Origin: Persicaria tinctoria
Taxonomy: Eukaryota; Streptophyta; Magnoliopsida; Caryophyllales; Polygonaceae
Reading direction: 5' to 3'
Assembly (NCBI GenBank): GCA_037127255.1
Contig: JBANSL010000016.1
Location: 7,380,501 to 7,444,500, forward strand
Length of the DNA stretch: 64,000 nucleotides
Positions 1-12,610 of the stretch are shown here, piece by piece. The number at the start of each line of letters is the position of its first letter. Positions within the stretch are counted from its first letter, which is position 1. The position numbers and the translations under genes are program-made. The notes under the pieces were generated by a model, which was not told where the DNA came from, did not search any database, and saw only the letters and a list, made by a program, of their open reading frames with translations.

Positions 1-939
1 TCTAAAAAAAATAGGGGGATCTGGGTCAATCATCAGGACACTCATGCGCGTGTGTAAACACACTCTAAGAGGCATATAATAAGCATCCTATCCCTAAGAT
101 GAGATGTGTAATGCAGTGCGGAAATTAAATCACACATATATATATACTGACAGTTTAATATAATGCAGGAAGCGATAAATGGATCCACACCGAATGCCAA
201 GTAGCATGTCCCTCTCCTACCTCCACCCCCTTCCGATAGGGCGAAAACTGGCCAGTTCGGTGCTATAGCATAGCAATTTCCTCATGGTGGTGCACAAACC
301 ACGACATCATCATATCATATCATCTCATCGCTTGCCCGATGGTGCTGGGCTATCATATCATGCTCATATAGACTCGATTGACTTAGGGTACCCGATGAGG
401 CTGGGCTACCCTATGACCCTAGCAAAGACTCTAGGACTATAACAGATAACGACCGTTCTCTTGCAAGGACATATAACAATCATATGATTTTCATTTTAGC
501 TCCTAAGCGTGATTCTAGGTCGTATGGTGCATGGACACTAGCCTACTATATAACACCCAGTGCATAGAGCGCCCATCATGAGTAAGTTCAAAGAACTTAC
601 CTGGAGAAGTGCAGAATCCAACAATGATCAGCAATGGCAAGCAATCCAACATATCAGAGATCACCTAGTAATCCCATAAATAACATAATAAGTCTAAGTC
701 TAATTTACACAAAGCACACAAGTCACATATGAAACATGTAAGATAAACACATATGATAACTCAACCATCTTGACATTATTAACATTATCATCTCATCTTC
801 AAGTCTCATATTGTCTCATCATATCTCATAAATTAACATCTTTCTCAATTCGATCATAACATCATCCTCATCAGCTCATGACAACCTCCATATCATACTT
901 AGCCAATTTTACATACTATCATTTTATACTCATACTTTT
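1..939. other. Intergenic, no gene seen
   Basis: AT-rich sequence with no supported coding region. Around 300-420 two short phrases of the form 'gatg.tgctgggcta' recur, which looks like untranslated retrotransposon sequence, but I cannot place it in a family. It ends at a CTTTT (935-939) that is repeated at 1930-1934 on the far side of the fold-back element. Confidence 0.5.
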
Positions 940-1929
940 TGATGCGGGTCAAGATGGCCTTCTGTGGGTCAAACAACGATCTTGATCCAGGCGACGACTC
1001 GAGGACGAGTCGATTTCAAATGGAGGAGAATGATGTCATCCTCAAGCGAAAGAAGAAGGCTCCACCTTGGGAGTCGTTGAAGAAACGACGTTAATTATTT
1101 TATTATTTATATTTCTTATTTTTTTATATATATTCTATTTTTAGTAACTCCTATATTAGTTGGAGTCTAATTGTAGAATTGCTTATTTTTAGTATTTCTT
1201 AGTTAGATTAAATAAGATGGTTAGGATTTTAGATTAAAGTTTTATCTTCTAGGTTTATTTATCTTTAGGATTAAAATTATATCTTTATCAACCTAAATTC
1301 TATCTTGCACGGTAGAATTGGTTCTTAGGTTTTCTATTTAAACATTGTAGTTCTATTGAATTAAATCAGATTGAATAGAATTAAGAACTCCTTTATGGAT
1401 TAAGGGTTCTTCGATTATCAATCCCAAAAGCTATCGTGTTCTTGTTACTTCGGCAATCACAATCATAAATTGATGGTGATGAACGATGATGGTGATGACG
1501 TAGGTAACAATAACATAAGAACCCGATAGCTCTTGGGATTGATAATCGAAGAACCCTTAATCCATAAAGGGTTTCTTAATTCTATTCAATCTGATTTAAT
1601 TCAATAGAACTACAATGTTTAAATAGAAAACCTAAGAACCAATTCTACCGTACAAGATAGAATTTAGGTTGATAAAGATATAATTTTAATCCTAAAGATA
1701 AATAAACCTAGAAGATAAAACTTTAATCTAAAATCCTAACCATCTTATTTAATCTAACTAAGAAATACTAAAAATAAGCAATTCTACAATTAGACTCCAA
1801 CTAATATAGGAGTTACTAAAAATAGAATATATATAAAAAAATAAGAAATATAAATAATAAAATAATTAACGTCGTTTCTTCAACGACTCCCAAGGTGGAG
1901 CCTTCTTCTTTCGCTTGAGGATGACATCA
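940..1929. mobile_element. Fold-back retroelement: two LTR copies in inverted orientation
   Basis: Two arms of about 420 bp, 1031 to about 1450 and about 1502 to 1929, are near-perfect reverse complements separated by a loop of roughly 50 bp. The left arm begins TGATGTCATCC and the right arm ends GGATGACATCA, the TG...CA ends expected of LTRs. A purine-rich tract (ATGGAGGAGAA, to 1030) lies directly before the left arm, as a polypurine tract lies before a 3' LTR. The 45-codon frame starting at 959 and running into the arm resembles the tail of a Ty3/gypsy polyprotein. The whole piece is flanked by CTTTT at 935-939 and 1930-1934, a possible 5-bp target duplication. The superfamily assignment is inference. 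Confidence 0.7.
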
Positions 1930-3593
1930 CTTTTCATACGAATATATATCATCATCATCATCATAATTAACCAACCCTTAATCTCTTATATAATTCACCA
2001 CAAGTCATACTATTAGTCACACATATCATGCCGTTAGTCAAACAATCATTTTATCATGCTAGTTAGTCATAGAATAAGTCGGGTCCCCAAGTTAGTTCCA
2101 AAACCGTTTTGAAATCCGAATCAACCAGTTAAGGTTTTCGACCCTTGAAAATACTCGCAAAATTCCTTTTTCAATTTATTTATTAATTCACTTTCCAACC
2201 TTGAAATTCTTTTCCAAATTCTTGTTAATCTCCAAGTCCAAATAATGTTATATATTAAACCCCCGGTAATATTATATTTTATTTTAAATACCATTAATTA
2301 ATTAAATAAGTAAATGGTTAAACCCGAACCAAACCGAACCCGCAATTATTAATCCCAACCGGTTATATAATATAACAAATATATATGTGTAAGTTAGGAA
2401 AAGGGGGAGCCCACAAGCCACATCAGCCATCTTCTTCCTCTGCATTCAAACGGATCGCCCGCTCTGGACTCGACCCCGCTTGCTCCCGCGCTCCCGCCGG
2501 CTCGCCTCTGCACCCGGGTCCGCTGGCTCGCCTCTCATGCTCGTTGGTCGCTGCTTCCGCCGGCTCGCCTGCTCAGCCTCGCTGCTGCCCTCCCGCGTCT
2601 GCCTCTCCTCAGGCCGCTCGCTCACGCACAGTTGCTGCTCGCTCACGCTCTCGCCTACGCCCTCGAGCTGCCGGAGCTCTCGAGCTCGCTCGACTCCCCA
2701 CACTCATCTCTCGCTCACCCCCAATTAGCCCAAACATCGAAACAATTCAAGACATCGAATGAGAGAGAAAAGAAGGCTCGAGAGCTCACCGAGGAATTTC
2801 ACGACTTCGGAGCTCTCGATCGGAGGTCTGGGCGTCGTCGGAGGCTCGCGATGGCTCGTCGGACCGGAACCTTATTCGCGATCGAACAGGGGAGGAAGAG
2901 CTTTAGTGGTGGTTCTGTGAGCTCTCGGCCGATCGCTGGCTTCGTCGGACATCGGCTTCGCGATGAGGAGGTGGTGCTGCTAGTGCCGATGGTGATCGAT
3001 GGTGGTGATGAGTGAAGAAGTGATATATGGAGATGGTGATGGCGATGATGCTGTGACCCATGGTGGCGATGATGGAGGCGATGATGGAGGAAAGTGTTGC
3101 CGATGGGTAGTGGTGATGAATGAAAATGGAGCAGGGATGGTGCACCGATGGGAGTGGAAGAGTGAGGGAGGGAGTCGGGGAAGGTGATGGTGAAGAACGG
3201 TGATGATGATAGTGATGGTGAGCAGGTGAAATAGGCAGGGGATGGGTTCGGGTTGCTGGGTAAGGTAGGAGAGAATGGGGAGGGTAGAGTATGAAATTGG
3301 TTAAAACAATACCCGGAATAAATCTCGAATATGCGAATTACGAATCCCAAAATTAGTTCCCGAATGTTAGTTTTCCCAAATCCCGCTCTCTCGATCAATT
3401 GGATTTTTTTTTTTAACCGAAAGGACATCGTCATCCAAAATCATTTTAAATTTTCAATGTGAAAGGACGAAATCGTTCGTCAAATTTTATATTCCGGTCG
3501 GAATCCGCTAAATGAGTTTTAAAACCGATTTAATTTCATTTTTAATTCTCTTTTTCCGAAAATATAGGATTTGAAAATCCGAACCTTTACAGG
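1930..3593. other. Intergenic with a GC-rich patch and GATG-rich stretch
   Basis: AT-rich at first. At 2440-2900 it is GC-rich with many 'ctcgcc' and 'gctcg' runs and open frames on both strands. At 2985-3160 there is a degenerate GATG/GGTGAT microsatellite-like stretch. The open frames here look compositional, with repeated simple residues and no recognisable domain. I see no supportable gene. Confidence 0.45.
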
Positions 3594-5514
3594 CAAATCG
3601 CATAATAGCGTTACTAGATGACAATGGGGATTAGATAACAAATAAAGCGAGCATACAAGCCATGGTATTAAGTTTCTTCAAAGCCTTGTATTCGGTGGAC
3701 TCGAGTGGTGGGGTGGGGGGGGGGGGGGGGGTGACATAGGACTTGTGGGTATGCCTTTCCTCCTTTAGGGAAGGATAACAGAGACAACTTGGAGCAACCT
3801 TTTGTCAAAGAGGAGGTGTGGGAGGCGTTGAAACAAATGGGGCCTTTTAAGCACCTGTTTGGCAACAGGTTTCAACAGCTTTCAAAAGGTTATAAAAGGT
3901 TCCCAAAAAAAAAAGCTGAGATGATGGTGTTTGGCAAGGAGGTTGATGGAGGTGCAGTTGGAGGTTTCAATAGGTGAAATCATGGAAAACCCAAAACCCA
4001 GGGAGGGTAGCTTTGGGAGGTTTTCTATCAGGTGCCAAGTCCAATTGTTCACATTTGCCCCTGAACTTGAAATTCCAAGACAGCCGTCGGAGGTGCAGGC
4101 CGGGCTCTATCATCCTTCTCTTCAATCGCCACACACAACCCCTCCTCCCAAATCCTGATATTCCAAGACAGTTGTGCCTCGTTACAGTAAAATCGACGAC
4201 CGCAGTGACCTACACCGGCGCCGACGACGATCTCGGTGGAGGAGCAGCCCCGACCGCATTGACCCACACCAGCGAAACGAGAGGGAGCACTCGCGAGGGA
4301 CAGGCCGAGATCGAGAGAGAAGAGATGGAATCTGAGGGAGACGGAGGGAGGGTGAGACTGATCGAGTGGGAGGGGAGGCCATGGGAGGTCGGAGGAACGA
4401 GGAGCGGAAGTGGACCAGTGGAGAGCTCCCTGCAAAAATAATGAGGAGGAAGAAGGGGAAATAGGAAAAGGCAGAAAGGGCAATTTTGACTTTTCATCCA
4501 CAATAACCTTATACCCACCAAACACCATTCAGGTTTTTTATAAGGTTATTTTAAAAAATAAACTTCACCTCCCACACCTCCATAAACCTTATAAATAATA
4601 TCCACCTCTTAAAAAAACTCCAACCCCTAAAAAACCTCCGTTTTACCAAACACGCGCTAAATCTCTCAGGCCGAATGGGTTCCCAACCATCTTTTACCAT
4701 AGGCATTGGTAGCTTATTGGTCCACATGTCACAAAAACAGTGCTCAAGATGCTAAACGAAGCTCACTTTCCGCAAGGTATTTGCGATGCACTTATGGTAC
4801 TTCTCCATAGCTAAGGTGTCGAATCCATCACTGCCCTCTCAATTCAGGCCAATATCCCTCCTCAATGTCCTTGTCAAAATTGCTTCTAAGGCTCTCGTTA
4901 GCCGTCTAAAGAGAGTAATTCCGGACTTAGTGGCGCCGACCCAAGCAAGTTTTGTTCCTGAAAGGCAGATCATTGATAATGTAGTGATTATTAAGGAAGT
5001 GTTGCATTCGATGGCAGAAAGAAGAAGGAGGAAATGGATGATGATCAAAATCGATCTAGAAAAGGCTTACGATAGAATTCGATGAGACTTTTTGAGAGAG
5101 ATTCTGGATGAAGTGGGGCTGCCTCCAAGGTTGTTGGAGGTGATCATGAGAAGCCAGACAAGTGGAAAGGTCGAGTTGCTTTGGAACGGTGACAAGACGG
5201 GGAGATTCGATACATCGAGGGGCATTTGGCAGGGCGGCCCTCTATCCCCCTATCTTCTTGTCATATGTATGGAGCGGCTCCTGCACATCATTGAAGGGGC
5301 GGTGTCTCAAGGCCTTTGGAAGCCAGTAAAGGTAGGAGGTGTGTCGCTCTCCCACGTCTTCTTTGCCAATGATTTAGTGCTTTTAGCGGAGGCATCGGAT
5401 GATCAAGGACGAGTCATTATGAAGTGCCTGGATACATTTTGTAAGCAGTCGGGTGAGAAGGTTAACTTCAATAAAAGTAGTGTCTTGTTAAGAGCACACA
5501 TTTTTACATGTTTG
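3594..5514 (+). pseudogene. Degenerate LINE (L1-type) reverse-transcriptase fragment
   Basis: Reading-frame pieces match plant LINE pol. Around 3594-3705 there is linker sequence ending in SFFKALYSVDS. Around 3800-3850 comes the EEVWEALKQMGPFK segment, then after an insertion the PNGFPTIFY segment. From 4816 on the fingers and palm follow: QFRPISLLNVLVKIASKALV, then QASFVPERQIIDNVVI, then KIDLEKAYDRIR, GIWQGGPLSPYL and the catalytic box as FANDLVLL instead of FADD. A stop (TGA for an expected Trp) lies at about 5083-5085 after AYDRIR and another (TAG) in the N-terminal part at about 3636. It ends inside pol with no RNase H, so it is truncated and inactive. A PIF-like element (3851-4657) interrupts it. 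Confidence 0.85.
3851..4657. mobile_element. PIF/Harbinger-like element nested in the LINE
   Basis: The element begins GCACCTGTTTGG and ends CCAAACACGCGC, imperfect terminal inverted repeats. It is flanked by TAA at 3848-3850 and 4658-4660, the 3-bp TWA target duplication typical of PIF/Harbinger. Removing the 807 bp and one TAA restores the LINE reading frame across the junction (GPFK to SLRPNGFP). The interior has a GC-rich part (4190-4400) open in several frames but no recognisable transposase, so it is non-autonomous. Confidence 0.75.
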
Positions 5515-5555
5515 ACATAAATTCATTTATTTTGATTGAATTAGGGGATTACGGA

Positions 5556-6700
5556 GATGTTTTTTTTTTAAGCAAGATAAAAATTCAGTTCTCTAGACAA
5601 GCCTAGAGAAACCGAGAGACCGGACAAGCCGGTCGATGGACTAACCATCATGTACAACTGGAAGCAAATTACAGAAGCAAATGATAGAAAAGAAATTACA
5701 GAAGCAAATGACTTAAAAATACAAATAACGTACAAGCCATCCTACACTGTAAATCACAAGCCAGAAGAGAAACGAAATGATCGGCCAAAGGGACAACGCA
5801 CTCAGAGAACTCTGGGGAACTAGAGGACACCTCAGATTGTGGACTCAAATCGAGCCATTAGGTGTCGATCGCACAACTACGACGTCATCGAACATGACAA
5901 ATCATCAACCGCTCACAAGAAGCATGCACCACAACAAGAACATCACAGTACACCAACCCACAAAATCAAACCCAAACCACATCATTGCCCATTCAAACCC
6001 CAACGCACTCAACTCAACCCTCAAGGACGATAACTAGATTGTGAACGGGCTACCACAAGGATAAGCCCAAATAGAGGCGATAAAAAACGAGACAAGGAAG
6101 CTAAAAAGAGCAATAATGAACCGGAAAACGATTGAAAGTGCAGGCGAAAAAACAACCCCATTTGTTAAAGCTTGAGGGTACGAAAAAAGAAAGACCGATG
6201 CGGAAGAAGTCGGGGAAGAACCTATGCGAAGGAAGCCTGCATAGGCGGCAGGCCCAACAAGCCGAGGAGTTCGGTCGACGATTAAGGCGACAACGAAGGT
6301 CGGAGCGAGGCAGTGGTGAACCAAGGGGGAACGGCGAGCAGTCGGGGCGGCTAAGGTGAAGCCCGACGAGGGTCATGAGCAATTAGATGAAGAGCACCGC
6401 CGCAAAGGGAGGCAATGAATGGCGCCGACAGCAATCCGGTAGAAACCGGTGAAGGAAAGGTGGCGTTGAGGGCTGGACCGGAGGAGGCGGAACGATGGCG
6501 GTGGGAGGCCAGGAGCCGAATTGGAAATCGGCGGAATCGGCTACTGGCTCGACTCAGGAGGTGAACCGCAGAGGCGGGTGCTAAACGCCGGTGGAGCGCT
6601 GGAGGCCGGACCAAAGCTAGTTGCTGCGGGCAAAAATGGTGAAGGAAAGTAAGAAGCGGCGGCGCCAAAAAACCCGATGTCATAGATCGCGTTTTAGGTC
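5556..6700 (-). mobile_element. Non-autonomous retroposon with LINE-type 3' tail
   Basis: The forward strand opens with a T-run followed by 'aagcaagataaaaattcag', the reverse complement of a poly(A) tail preceded by a diverged CGAATTNTTACYTAAT tail. The inner part near 5780-5880 (GGGGAACTAGAGG...CCTCAGATT) matches 25485-25520 of another minus-oriented copy. The interior is GC-rich with overlapping open frames and no recognised protein. The left boundary is clear; the right end near 6700 is approximate. Confidence 0.55.
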
Positions 6701-6995
6701 ACACCCCGTAGTCTTGAAAACTTATTTTTATTGTTTTCACGAAGATGTTTTATGAATATGGGTGTTTTATGTGATTTTTGTATTATGTGCATGATTTTAT
6801 TAATTTAAGAAATTCGTATAAAAAGTTGGAATGTTTCGAGAAATATTACAAGATCGGGATATTAAGGGCTACAACCCCTAACCATGATATTAAGTGCGAT
6901 TTTTTTAAGAAGGATATTAAGTGCAATTAATCCTTATTTATATTCGTTTATAGTCATTTCTAATCAATTTTAAGAAAAAACACTTGTCTATAGTA

Positions 6996-7230
6996 CTCCC
7001 TCCGTTCCAAAATACATGGGTTTTTAGTTTTCGGCACGCTTTTTAAGGAGCGAAAAACTCTATGAAATATTATTTTTTTAATCAAATTTTTTATATCATT
7101 TGATACTTATTAGTAATAAGTATCAAATGATATAAAAAATTTGATTAAAAAAATAATATTTCATAAAGTTTTTCGCTCCTTAAAAAACGTGTAAAAAAAA
7201 AAAAGCTCATGTATTATGGAACGGAGGTAG
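6996..7230. mobile_element. Stowaway-type MITE upstream of SHM3
   Basis: It begins CTCCCTCCGTTCC and ends GGAACGGAGGTAG, the Stowaway terminal repeat, flanked by TA at 6994-6995 and 7231-7232. The interior is a nearly perfect palindrome around 7109, so the whole element folds back. It ends about 285 bp before the SHM3 start codon and therefore sits in the proximal promoter. Confidence 0.85.
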
Positions 7231-7514
7231 TATTAAATTTTACTTTTGTTTATGCTAAAAAAATTATTTTTCTTTCATTTTTTTATGTAAATAAAAATGA
7301 AGGGCTAGGATTAGAGGAATAAAGGTGAAAGTGTAAACCCTACTGCCGCTCCCGCCCCTGTTTCTTGCCGGCTTACCTGCTTCCTCCTCCTTTATCCCTT
7401 TTGGCGCTCATCAGTCACCACCCACTCTCCCTTCATCTCCTCCCCCCACCTTATCGCCGTCGCCGTTTTCCTCTTCCTCTCCGTTTCCGTTTTCGATTTG
7501 CCAAACACCGAGAC
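7231..7514 (+). promoter_or_regulatory. SHM3 proximal promoter and leader
   Basis: This stretch between the MITE and the ATG turns from AT-rich to pyrimidine-rich (cctcctcc, ctctccctt) from about 7340, as plant 5' leaders do. An in-frame upstream ATG at 7365 would add 50 hydrophobic/Arg residues. I see no definite TATA box. The transcription start is not determined. Confidence 0.4.
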
Positions 7515-10500
7515 ATGCAAGCCTGTGGAGGAACTGCTGTCATGGGTTCGATTCACCAGCCTAAGTCGGCTAAAGGTTCAATCATTCCGGCGACAACCGC
7601 CCTTAATCGGAACCCAGTCCCTTCTTACCTCCGTCTCAGTTCCTCCAAGCGTTTCTCAGTCGTCAACAGCTTGGCTACTGGACGGCCCTCCCCCTCCGGG
7701 GTCTCCGTTCCCGTCCCTGAAATCGGAGGTGAGAACTCTATCTTCTGATTGTTGAGTTATATGCGTTTTTTAGTTGATTGTACAGTTGTGAGATGACGGG
7801 GTTTGAATTAGGGTTTGAGAAATTGATGCTTTCGGAACGTCCGAGAATTGTTATCTGTGCAGAAGGGATATAGCTTAATAAAATTAAGGCTTGTTCGTTT
7901 GTTTGGGAATTCCAAGTGAAAGTGTTTCAATGGTCTGTATGCATCGTACGCAAGTTTATTGAGTTAGCTGCTTCCACTTCTGCTAATTTTCAGCTACCCT
8001 CAGCCACTAAATATGCATGGAATTGAATAGAATGCCTCATTATACTGAGAAAATGTTTGAGTGATGCTCTGTGAATTGTAATCTGTACAAAAGGGATGTA
8101 ACTTGGTAAAATTAGGGTTTGTTCGAATGTTTTGGGAATTTCAAGTGAAAGTGTTTCAATGGTCTGTATGCAGCATCTGCAAGTTTATTGAGTTAGCTGA
8201 TTCCACTCTCTGCTAATTTTCAGCTACCCTTTAGTCACTAAATTTGCATGAATTTGAATAGAATGCCTCATTAAACTGAGAATATGTTTGAGTGATGCTC
8301 TAAAATGTTACAATCGATTTGCGAAAGTTGAGGGCTACTCACTTACTCCTGGAAATGCCCCTTTTAAATGGGTTAGTTGTTGCATTTTCATAAATAAATG
8401 GTGAGTGATTCATATTCTTGTGGGCAATTCAGGTAAAGGTAGCAGTTTCAAGGATTATGGGTTGAGTGAAGCTGATCCCGATGTCTGGGCAATCATTGGA
8501 AAAGAAAAGGAAAGACAATTTAGAAGCCTGGAGCTTATTGCCTCTGAGAATTTCACATCAAGAGCCGTGATGGAAGCTGTTGGATCTTGCCTCACCAACA
8601 AATATTCCGAAGGATTGCCTGGGAAAAGGTAAGACTGATATATACGGAGAATTATGAATGCATCGTTTTTTGCAGTTCTCTCTGTATCTTAAACGTGATT
8701 TCTGCTCAGGTATTATGGTGGCAATGAACACATTGATGAGCTTGAGACCCTTTGTCAAGAGAGAGCTCTGGCAGCATTTCGTTTGGATAGCAAGAAATGG
8801 GGTGTCAATGTTCAACCGTTGTCGGGTTCTCCTGCCAATTTTGAAGTTTATACTGCACTTCTTAACCCACATGACCGTATAATGGTAAGTTTTTATGTCT
8901 TTCTTGTGGTTATGTTTATTGAGTTCTCCTAATGATTGGTTTCATAATTTGTCCATCTATTTTATAATTGGCACAGGGTCTTGATTTGCCTCATGGAGGA
9001 CATTTGTCTCATGGGTTTATGACCCCGAAAAGACGAGTTTCAGGCACATCAATTTACTTCGAGTCAATGCCTTACCGGCTTGATGAGTCTACAGGTTCAT
9101 TTCACAACTTATGCAGATTGACCTATATTTTGTAGCTGATCATCATATTTGATCTATGTTTTTCCTCCCACAAAGTGCAGGCCTTGTAGACTATGATATG
9201 CTCGAGAAAAGTGCCACTCTTTTCCGACCAAAGCTAATAATAGCTGGTGCTAGTGCTTATGCCCGGGATTTTGACTATCCTCGCATGAGGAAGGTACGTG
9301 TCATATGTCTGTAAACTCTCCTTGTCTATTTTTTTTCTCCATGTGGTGGATATGGTAAATTTTAGTTCGTCAAAATTTCCATTTTGGTACAATTTTGATA
9401 TAAAAAATGTCTATAAAACACTAGATTGCAGATTCTGTTGGGGCTTTTCTAATGATGGACATGGCTCACATAAGCGGGCTTGTTGCTGCATCTGTGGTTG
9501 CTGATCCCTTCGAGTATTGTGATGTAGTCACAACAACTACTCACAAGGTAAGATATTGGTTTATTAGTTTTTTTTAAAAAAAAAAATATCTGCATGCTTT
9601 TCCATATTTGATTATGTTACATGGTTATTCATCCCAATCTTTTGTTTTCAATTTTACTTTTAAAAGTCGCTGAGAGGGCCAAGAGGTGGAATGATCTTTT
9701 TCAAGCGCGATACTATTTTGGGTGTTGATTTAGAATCCGCCATCAATAATGCTGTTTTCCCAGGATTACAGGTCAGTTATGTCTGTTATTAAGATCCCCA
9801 AACCAAAAACATATAAAAGAAGAAATCTCTTTTCTAACCGTTACTATCTTCTTTGCTTTGCAGGGTGGTCCTCATAATCACACTATCGGGGGGCTTGCTG
9901 TATGCCTGAAGTACGCTCAATCACCAGAGTTCAAGGCTTACCAGGAAAATGTGAGTCTTTTTACTCACCGTGGTTATAATTTTTTTGTTTGTATGATTGC
10001 AACTTTTGGTTGAAATGTCTCTTTTCAAATTCTTGGCAGGTGGTGTCTAATTGTAGAGCTCTAGCTGGCGAATTGATTAGATTGGGATACAAATTGGTCT
10101 CCGGTGGAAGTGATAACCACCTTGTTCTTGTGGATTTAAGGCCACTGGTATGTTTCCGGTAACAGCATCAACTGCACGAATCCTTTCATCCTATTAATGC
10201 TTGACGCCTCTTTTTTGCAGGGAATGGATGGTGCTCGAGCTGAAAAAATCCTTGACATGGCTTCCATTACTCTCAATAAGAACTCTGTCCCTGGTCAGTG
10301 GAGTACATCTTTCATTTCTCGTCGTCTTTATGTATTCATGCTCTAAAAGTGTCTGATTGCACACGTGGTGTACCTTAAACAGGCGATAAGAGCGCCCTTG
10401 TACCGGGTGGCATACGCATTGGTTCACCAGCAATGACAACTAGAGGATTCACCGAGAAGGAATTCATAGCAACTGCACAGTTCATCCACGAGGGCATTGA

Positions 10501-10657
10501 AATCACCCTTGACGCCAAAAAGTCAGCTCCCGGGACCAAGCTCCAAGATTTCATGAACTACATAACCTCACCGGAGTTTCCTGAGATGGGGCGTGTCTTG
10601 GAGCTACGTAGGAAAGTCGAGGCCTTGACCGAGCAATTCCCATTGCCTGGTGTCTAA
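7515..10657 (+). CDS. SHM3: Serine hydroxymethyltransferase, plastid type
   Basis: PLP enzyme interconverting serine plus tetrahydrofolate with glycine plus 5,10-methylene-THF. Exons: 7515-7728, 8433-8628, 8710-8884, 8977-9094, 9181-9293, 9425-9547, 9667-9771, 9864-9950, 10040-10147, 10221-10293, 10383-10657. They give 528 residues with all phases consistent; the Arabidopsis plastid isoform is about the same length. Residues 1-70 are Ser/Arg-rich and acid-poor, like a chloroplast transit peptide. Core motifs seen: [49 protein letters not shown], and [15 protein letters not shown] with the PLP lysine at about residue 313, the last codon of exon 6. The start MQACGG matches recalled SHM3 proteins better than the in-frame ATG at 7365. 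The exon 6 acceptor is 'cactag' at 9424, which keeps the IADSVG segment. No defect seen. Confidence 0.95.
7846..8302 (+). repeat. Tandem duplication in SHM3 intron 1
   Basis: Two diverged copies with a 228-bp period start at 7846 and 8074. Shared phrases include AAGTGAAAGTGTTTCAATGG, TTTATTGAGTTAGCTG and GAATAGAATGCCTCATTA. The duplicated unit contains no exon sequence. It makes up most of intron 1. Confidence 0.85.
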
Positions 10658-12600
10658 ACGCCATTCAAACACACCCCCATTCAAATGGGAGATCATCTAA
10701 TATATATGACCAGATGCTGCTCCAAAAAAATCAGAGGATGTAAACTGGCTCTGAAGAATTTTTGATACAGTTGACATGAAGATTAACTTTCTACATAAAG
10801 GGCAGCAGCAAATGCAATACTTATTTGTAATTTGCACTTTTTGAGACTGTAAAGGGTTGGTCTGAACTTTCATGTAGTTCCCTGTCCTGCTTGAGAGCAT
10901 GAAAGAGTCGTTTGTTGCGGAATTGGAGGAGGTTTATGACATTGTCCTTCACCTTGGTCTCGCATAGCATTCAGAGTAAAAACTCTGAAATGCAAAATCT
11001 CTAGTTTTTTCAATTGCCATCAGTCCATCACCAATTATTTGTGGCAAAATCCCATATGCATAATATTGCTCTTGAGCCTCCTGTAGGCTTATCCAGTATG
11101 CATAGTATTTTATACAATTTCATACTTATACAAAAATAAAAATAATTTTTTTTTATTATTTTATATAATTTTTAATTTAAAAAAAAAAAGTGTCAAGAAG
11201 TGGTAATACATTATTGTTATGGAAAATGTTATTGGGTTTTTGATATATAAATATTTAATAGTTGAAAATGTTTAAACTACCCAAATGGGGCTAAAAGGGT
11301 TTATTGAACAAATTCTAATCTCATCATTATGCACTAGAAAATAAGCATTTTGCGGTAAATCTAACAAGGTTAATTAGACAAAATTAATACTCTGTGTTTT
11401 GTTAGGTCTTTATTGGACCCATAAGGCGTGTGGATTTTATCGGTCAATGCTCGTCTGCTACCGACTTATGGGTCGCCTCGCTGGTCTTCGACTTAACGAA
11501 TAATTACTATCAACTTATCGAATAGTTACAAAATTGACTTACACTTTTGCAAGTTTTGAATAGTTGCAAATTTTATCTATCAAGTTTCGATCATTTGGCA
11601 AGTTCAAATTTAGTGTTCGATGATAAATTGCTCATTTGAAATAAGAACTAAATGGATTATCGATTATTTGGCAAGTTCATAGTTAGTATTCTGTAATTTG
11701 GGAGTCATTATTCGTTTGAATGTCAAAAATTATTCGTTTCTATCCAACAATTCTGATTTGTTAACGTTTAACATCATAAGAGGTGTTAACATTTGATCAA
11801 TCCTCATGATATAATAGTCTATTTTACAAGTTAATAAAAATGCAAAAACAAACAAAATCATCTTCCTCTCCTTTTGTTTCATCCTTTTTACCCACTCAAA
11901 GTCAACCTCATTCTTCTTCGATGAGCTAGTTTGAATGATCTGAATCACATCCTCACAATCCTTCTTTATAAGCACTTTTTGTTGTTGTTGGATTCTAGAA
12001 TTGCATATATCATTTGATGGCCTCAAATCAAGTATCCCAAAGCCCATATCCCATCTCCCTTCCTGTAAAGTTGGTGAGTGGGCAGTTTACATATACAGTA
12101 CTAATTATCTGAATAGAATTGCAGCTACCATTTGCTATTCTAGAATTTTAGCTATCACAATGTTTGCAAACATTTATCAATATTGATTTGATTGGTTGGG
12201 ATAAGTTTGCTAAAATGGTGTTCAATTGATGTACATCTAGGACCTTGTCTTACAACCTCTTTCATAGTTTCATGTAGAGGACTAGTGGTTGACATTTGTA
12301 GAAGAAAAAAGAAAGGTATAACTATAAATGTAATGAAAAAGAAGAAACTTACCAAAAACTACACTAATAATCACAAAACTTAGGGAAAGAGATGGCAAAA
12401 TGAGTAGAGGATTGGACCCCCAACCACATATCTCCTCTACAATACCAACTATCCACCAAAGAATAGGGGTGAACAATATTTTTTTTAAACAAAATTCCCC
12501 AAAACTACAACCTTACAATAGGATTTTAATCATCTATAAATCACTTCAAAATCTCTCATACATCTGACTTGGGATAATAACCTCAACTCTTGGGGTGTTT
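10658..12600. other. Intergenic, no gene seen
   Basis: The first 300-400 bp should be SHM3 3' UTR. Beyond that the DNA is AT-rich. At about 11430-11515 there is a diverged copy of the LINE-family 3' end (CTGCTACCGACTTATGGGTC, then a degenerate CGAATAATTAC tail). Open frames near 11730-12476 are AT-rich chance frames. Confidence 0.5.
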
Positions 12601-12610
12601 AGGTCATCTT

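Noticed and set aside
2385..3015. Several 80-127 codon frames in a GC-rich patch
   Set aside because: Open in multiple frames on both strands, low complexity, no domain.
7365..7514. Upstream in-frame ATG extending SHM3 by 50 residues
   Set aside because: The extension is Pro/Leu/Arg-rich translated leader; the ATG at 7515 matches the MQAC start of plastid SHM proteins as recalled and leaves a normal transit peptide.
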